From contig MU602861.1 of NCBI GenBank assembly GCA_025201865.1, positions 14,152 to 30,392 of the forward strand: DNA of 16,241 bases. The letters are read 5' to 3'. Below, one piece after another: positions 15,300 through 16,241 of the stretch (positions within the stretch are counted from its first letter, which is position 1; every line of letters starts with the position of its first letter). This stretch comes from Ramicandelaber brevisporus (Eukaryota; Kickxellomycota; Ramicandelaberales; Ramicandelaberaceae). The notes beneath the pieces were generated by a model. The model worked only from the letters and a program-made list of their open reading frames with translations, was not told the DNA's origin and searched no databases. Both the position numbers and the translations under genes were made by a program.

Positions 15300-16241
15300 T
15301 CAATTAAAGGTGCGTGGGCGAACTTTGGCCATTAGAGATTTGGTGGTTGGACTGACAACGAACACAAGCTGTGGAACCAACGGTGTGTAAGGGGACTCAG
15401 CCGGACGGATCACAAACTGCTGGATGAGGGTGGCAATGCCGACGGTGTACTCGACGACGGCCAGCTGGCGGCCGATGCACGAGCGCACGCCGATGCCAAA
15501 CGGCGTCACGTTCTGGCGGCGCTGCGCAACTGTCTCGGCCGTCGCGCCGTCGGCGCCTTCGATGAAACGCTCGGGCCGGAACTGGAGTGGCTCGTCCCAC
15601 AGCTGCGAGTAGTTGTGCATCACGTGCGGCGATGTGCCGACCACGGTGCCAGCCGGCAGGTTGTATCCGTGGATGACACGGCCGCCTTTGGGCACCACGC
15701 GCGGCACCAACCCACCCACGATCGACCGCACGCGCATCGCCTCGAGAATCACCGCGTCGAGATACGGCAGGCTGTCCTTGGCGTCGCGGTACGCAATCCG
15801 CTCGGCGGGATCGGGGAATGCTGCCAGAATCTCGGCCTCCACCTTCGCCATCACGTCCGGATGCTGGAACAGCTGGTCGAACACCCACGTCATCGTGTTG
15901 GATGTGGTGTCGCAGCCGGCAAACAGGAATCCCTGGCTCTCGGTCGCAAGGTCGCTGAACGACAGCCGCTCGCCAGTCTCCGGGTCGACGCTCTCGATCA
16001 TCAGCTGGAGCAGGTCCTTGGTACCGGAGGCGGACGGCGCCGCTGACGATGCCGATGCTGGTTTCTCGCTGCCGGTGCCGTCGACCACTTGCATTTGGAG
16101 CTGGAGCTTGTCGTTGATGCGGGCCTCGGCGTAATCGTTGAGCTCCTTCGTGACCACAAACGGCTTAAAGCCGACAATGTCGCGCAGCGGCTTGTGCAAC
16201 ACCTTCGGAATCAGGAACTGCAGCGCCAGACTGCGGTCCAT
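15300..16241 (-). CDS. Cytochrome P450, C-terminal portion (5' end outside window), inverted paralogue of the left copy
   Basis: Its 313 readable residues end with TGA (complement of 15300-15302). The reading frame reaches the window edge. The ATG there is probably internal: the I-helix lies only about 107 residues in, where a full P450 has about 300. Motifs: I-helix AGCDTTSNT, ExxR as EAMR, FRPERF, and heme loop FGIGVRSCIG with the ligand Cys codon at 15477-15479. Compared with the left copy, the core is about 94% identical in DNA (my hand count, about 35 differences in about 620 bases). The Ser/Ala/Gly linker differs in length and the last 30 residues differ strongly. At the oxygen-activation site it has the usual Ala where the left copy has Val. 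The substrate is unknown. Confidence 0.95.
   Translation of the reverse strand: MDRSLALQFLIPKVLHKPLRDIVGFKPFVVTKELNDYAEARINDKLQLQMQVVDGTGSEKPASASSAAPSASGTKDLLQLMIESVDPETGERLSFSDLATESQGFLFAGCDTTSNTMTWVFDQLFQHPDVMAKVEAEILAAFPDPAERIAYRDAKDSLPYLDAVILEAMRVRSIVGGLVPRVVPKGGRVIHGYNLPAGTVVGTSPHVMHNYSQLWDEPLQFRPERFIEGADGATAETVAQRRQNVTPFGIGVRSCIGRQLAVVEYTVGIATLIQQFVIRPAESPYTPLVPQLVFVVSPTTKSLMAKVRPRTFN

Noticed and set aside
15424-16134. Long plus-strand frames antisense to the right P450 (and similar ones beside the left copy)
   Set aside because: High G+C coding DNA commonly leaves antisense and shifted frames open. The true frame carries all P450 motifs.

Overview
The window looks like nuclear DNA of an intron-poor fungus, tentatively an early-diverging (non-Dikarya) lineage. 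The reasons are: a short Swp1-like oligosaccharyltransferase subunit, an Eaf7-type NuA4 subunit and a PalB/CAPN7-type calpain; a UVSSA homologue, which budding yeast lacks; long uninterrupted reading frames; and abundant CAG/CAA-derived Gln, Ser-Asn and Ala tracts. The assignment to fungi is an inference from protein families. I cannot place it more finely from sequence alone.

Layout from left to right: a cytochrome P450 3' portion (+, 1-902, cut by the window edge); a convergent Eaf7/MRGBP NuA4 subunit (-, 1089-1748); a 572-base divergent promoter region; a Swp1/ribophorin II oligosaccharyltransferase subunit (+, 2321-3367); a very large PalB/Rim13/calpain-7 protease (-, 3417-7673) that converges on it with only 49 bases between stops; a 198-base divergent promoter; an Lto1-type deca-GX3 protein (+, 7872-8561); an Ariadne-type RBR E3 ubiquitin ligase (+, 8918-10846); a UVSSA homologue (+, 11104-13497); an unrecognised 456-residue protein (+, 13681-15051); and a second P450 3' portion (-, 15300-16241, cut by the right edge).

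The internal genes serve separate housekeeping processes: histone acetylation, N-glycosylation, ESCRT-linked pH signalling, Fe-S delivery to Rli1/ABCE1, ubiquitin ligation and transcription-coupled repair. I see no operon-like or biosynthetic cluster. The two P450 copies face inward from the two edges as an inverted pair about 94% identical in their core, and their identity is mosaic, which suggests gene conversion.

I found no mobile element, CRISPR array, rRNA or tRNA, and nothing that convincingly forms an undescribed system. The best leads are the mosaic P450 pair, the orphan gene at 13681, the rebuilt calpain (insertion inside the catalytic core plus a third C2-like repeat), and the Cys-rich N-terminus with altered C-terminus of the Lto1 homologue.
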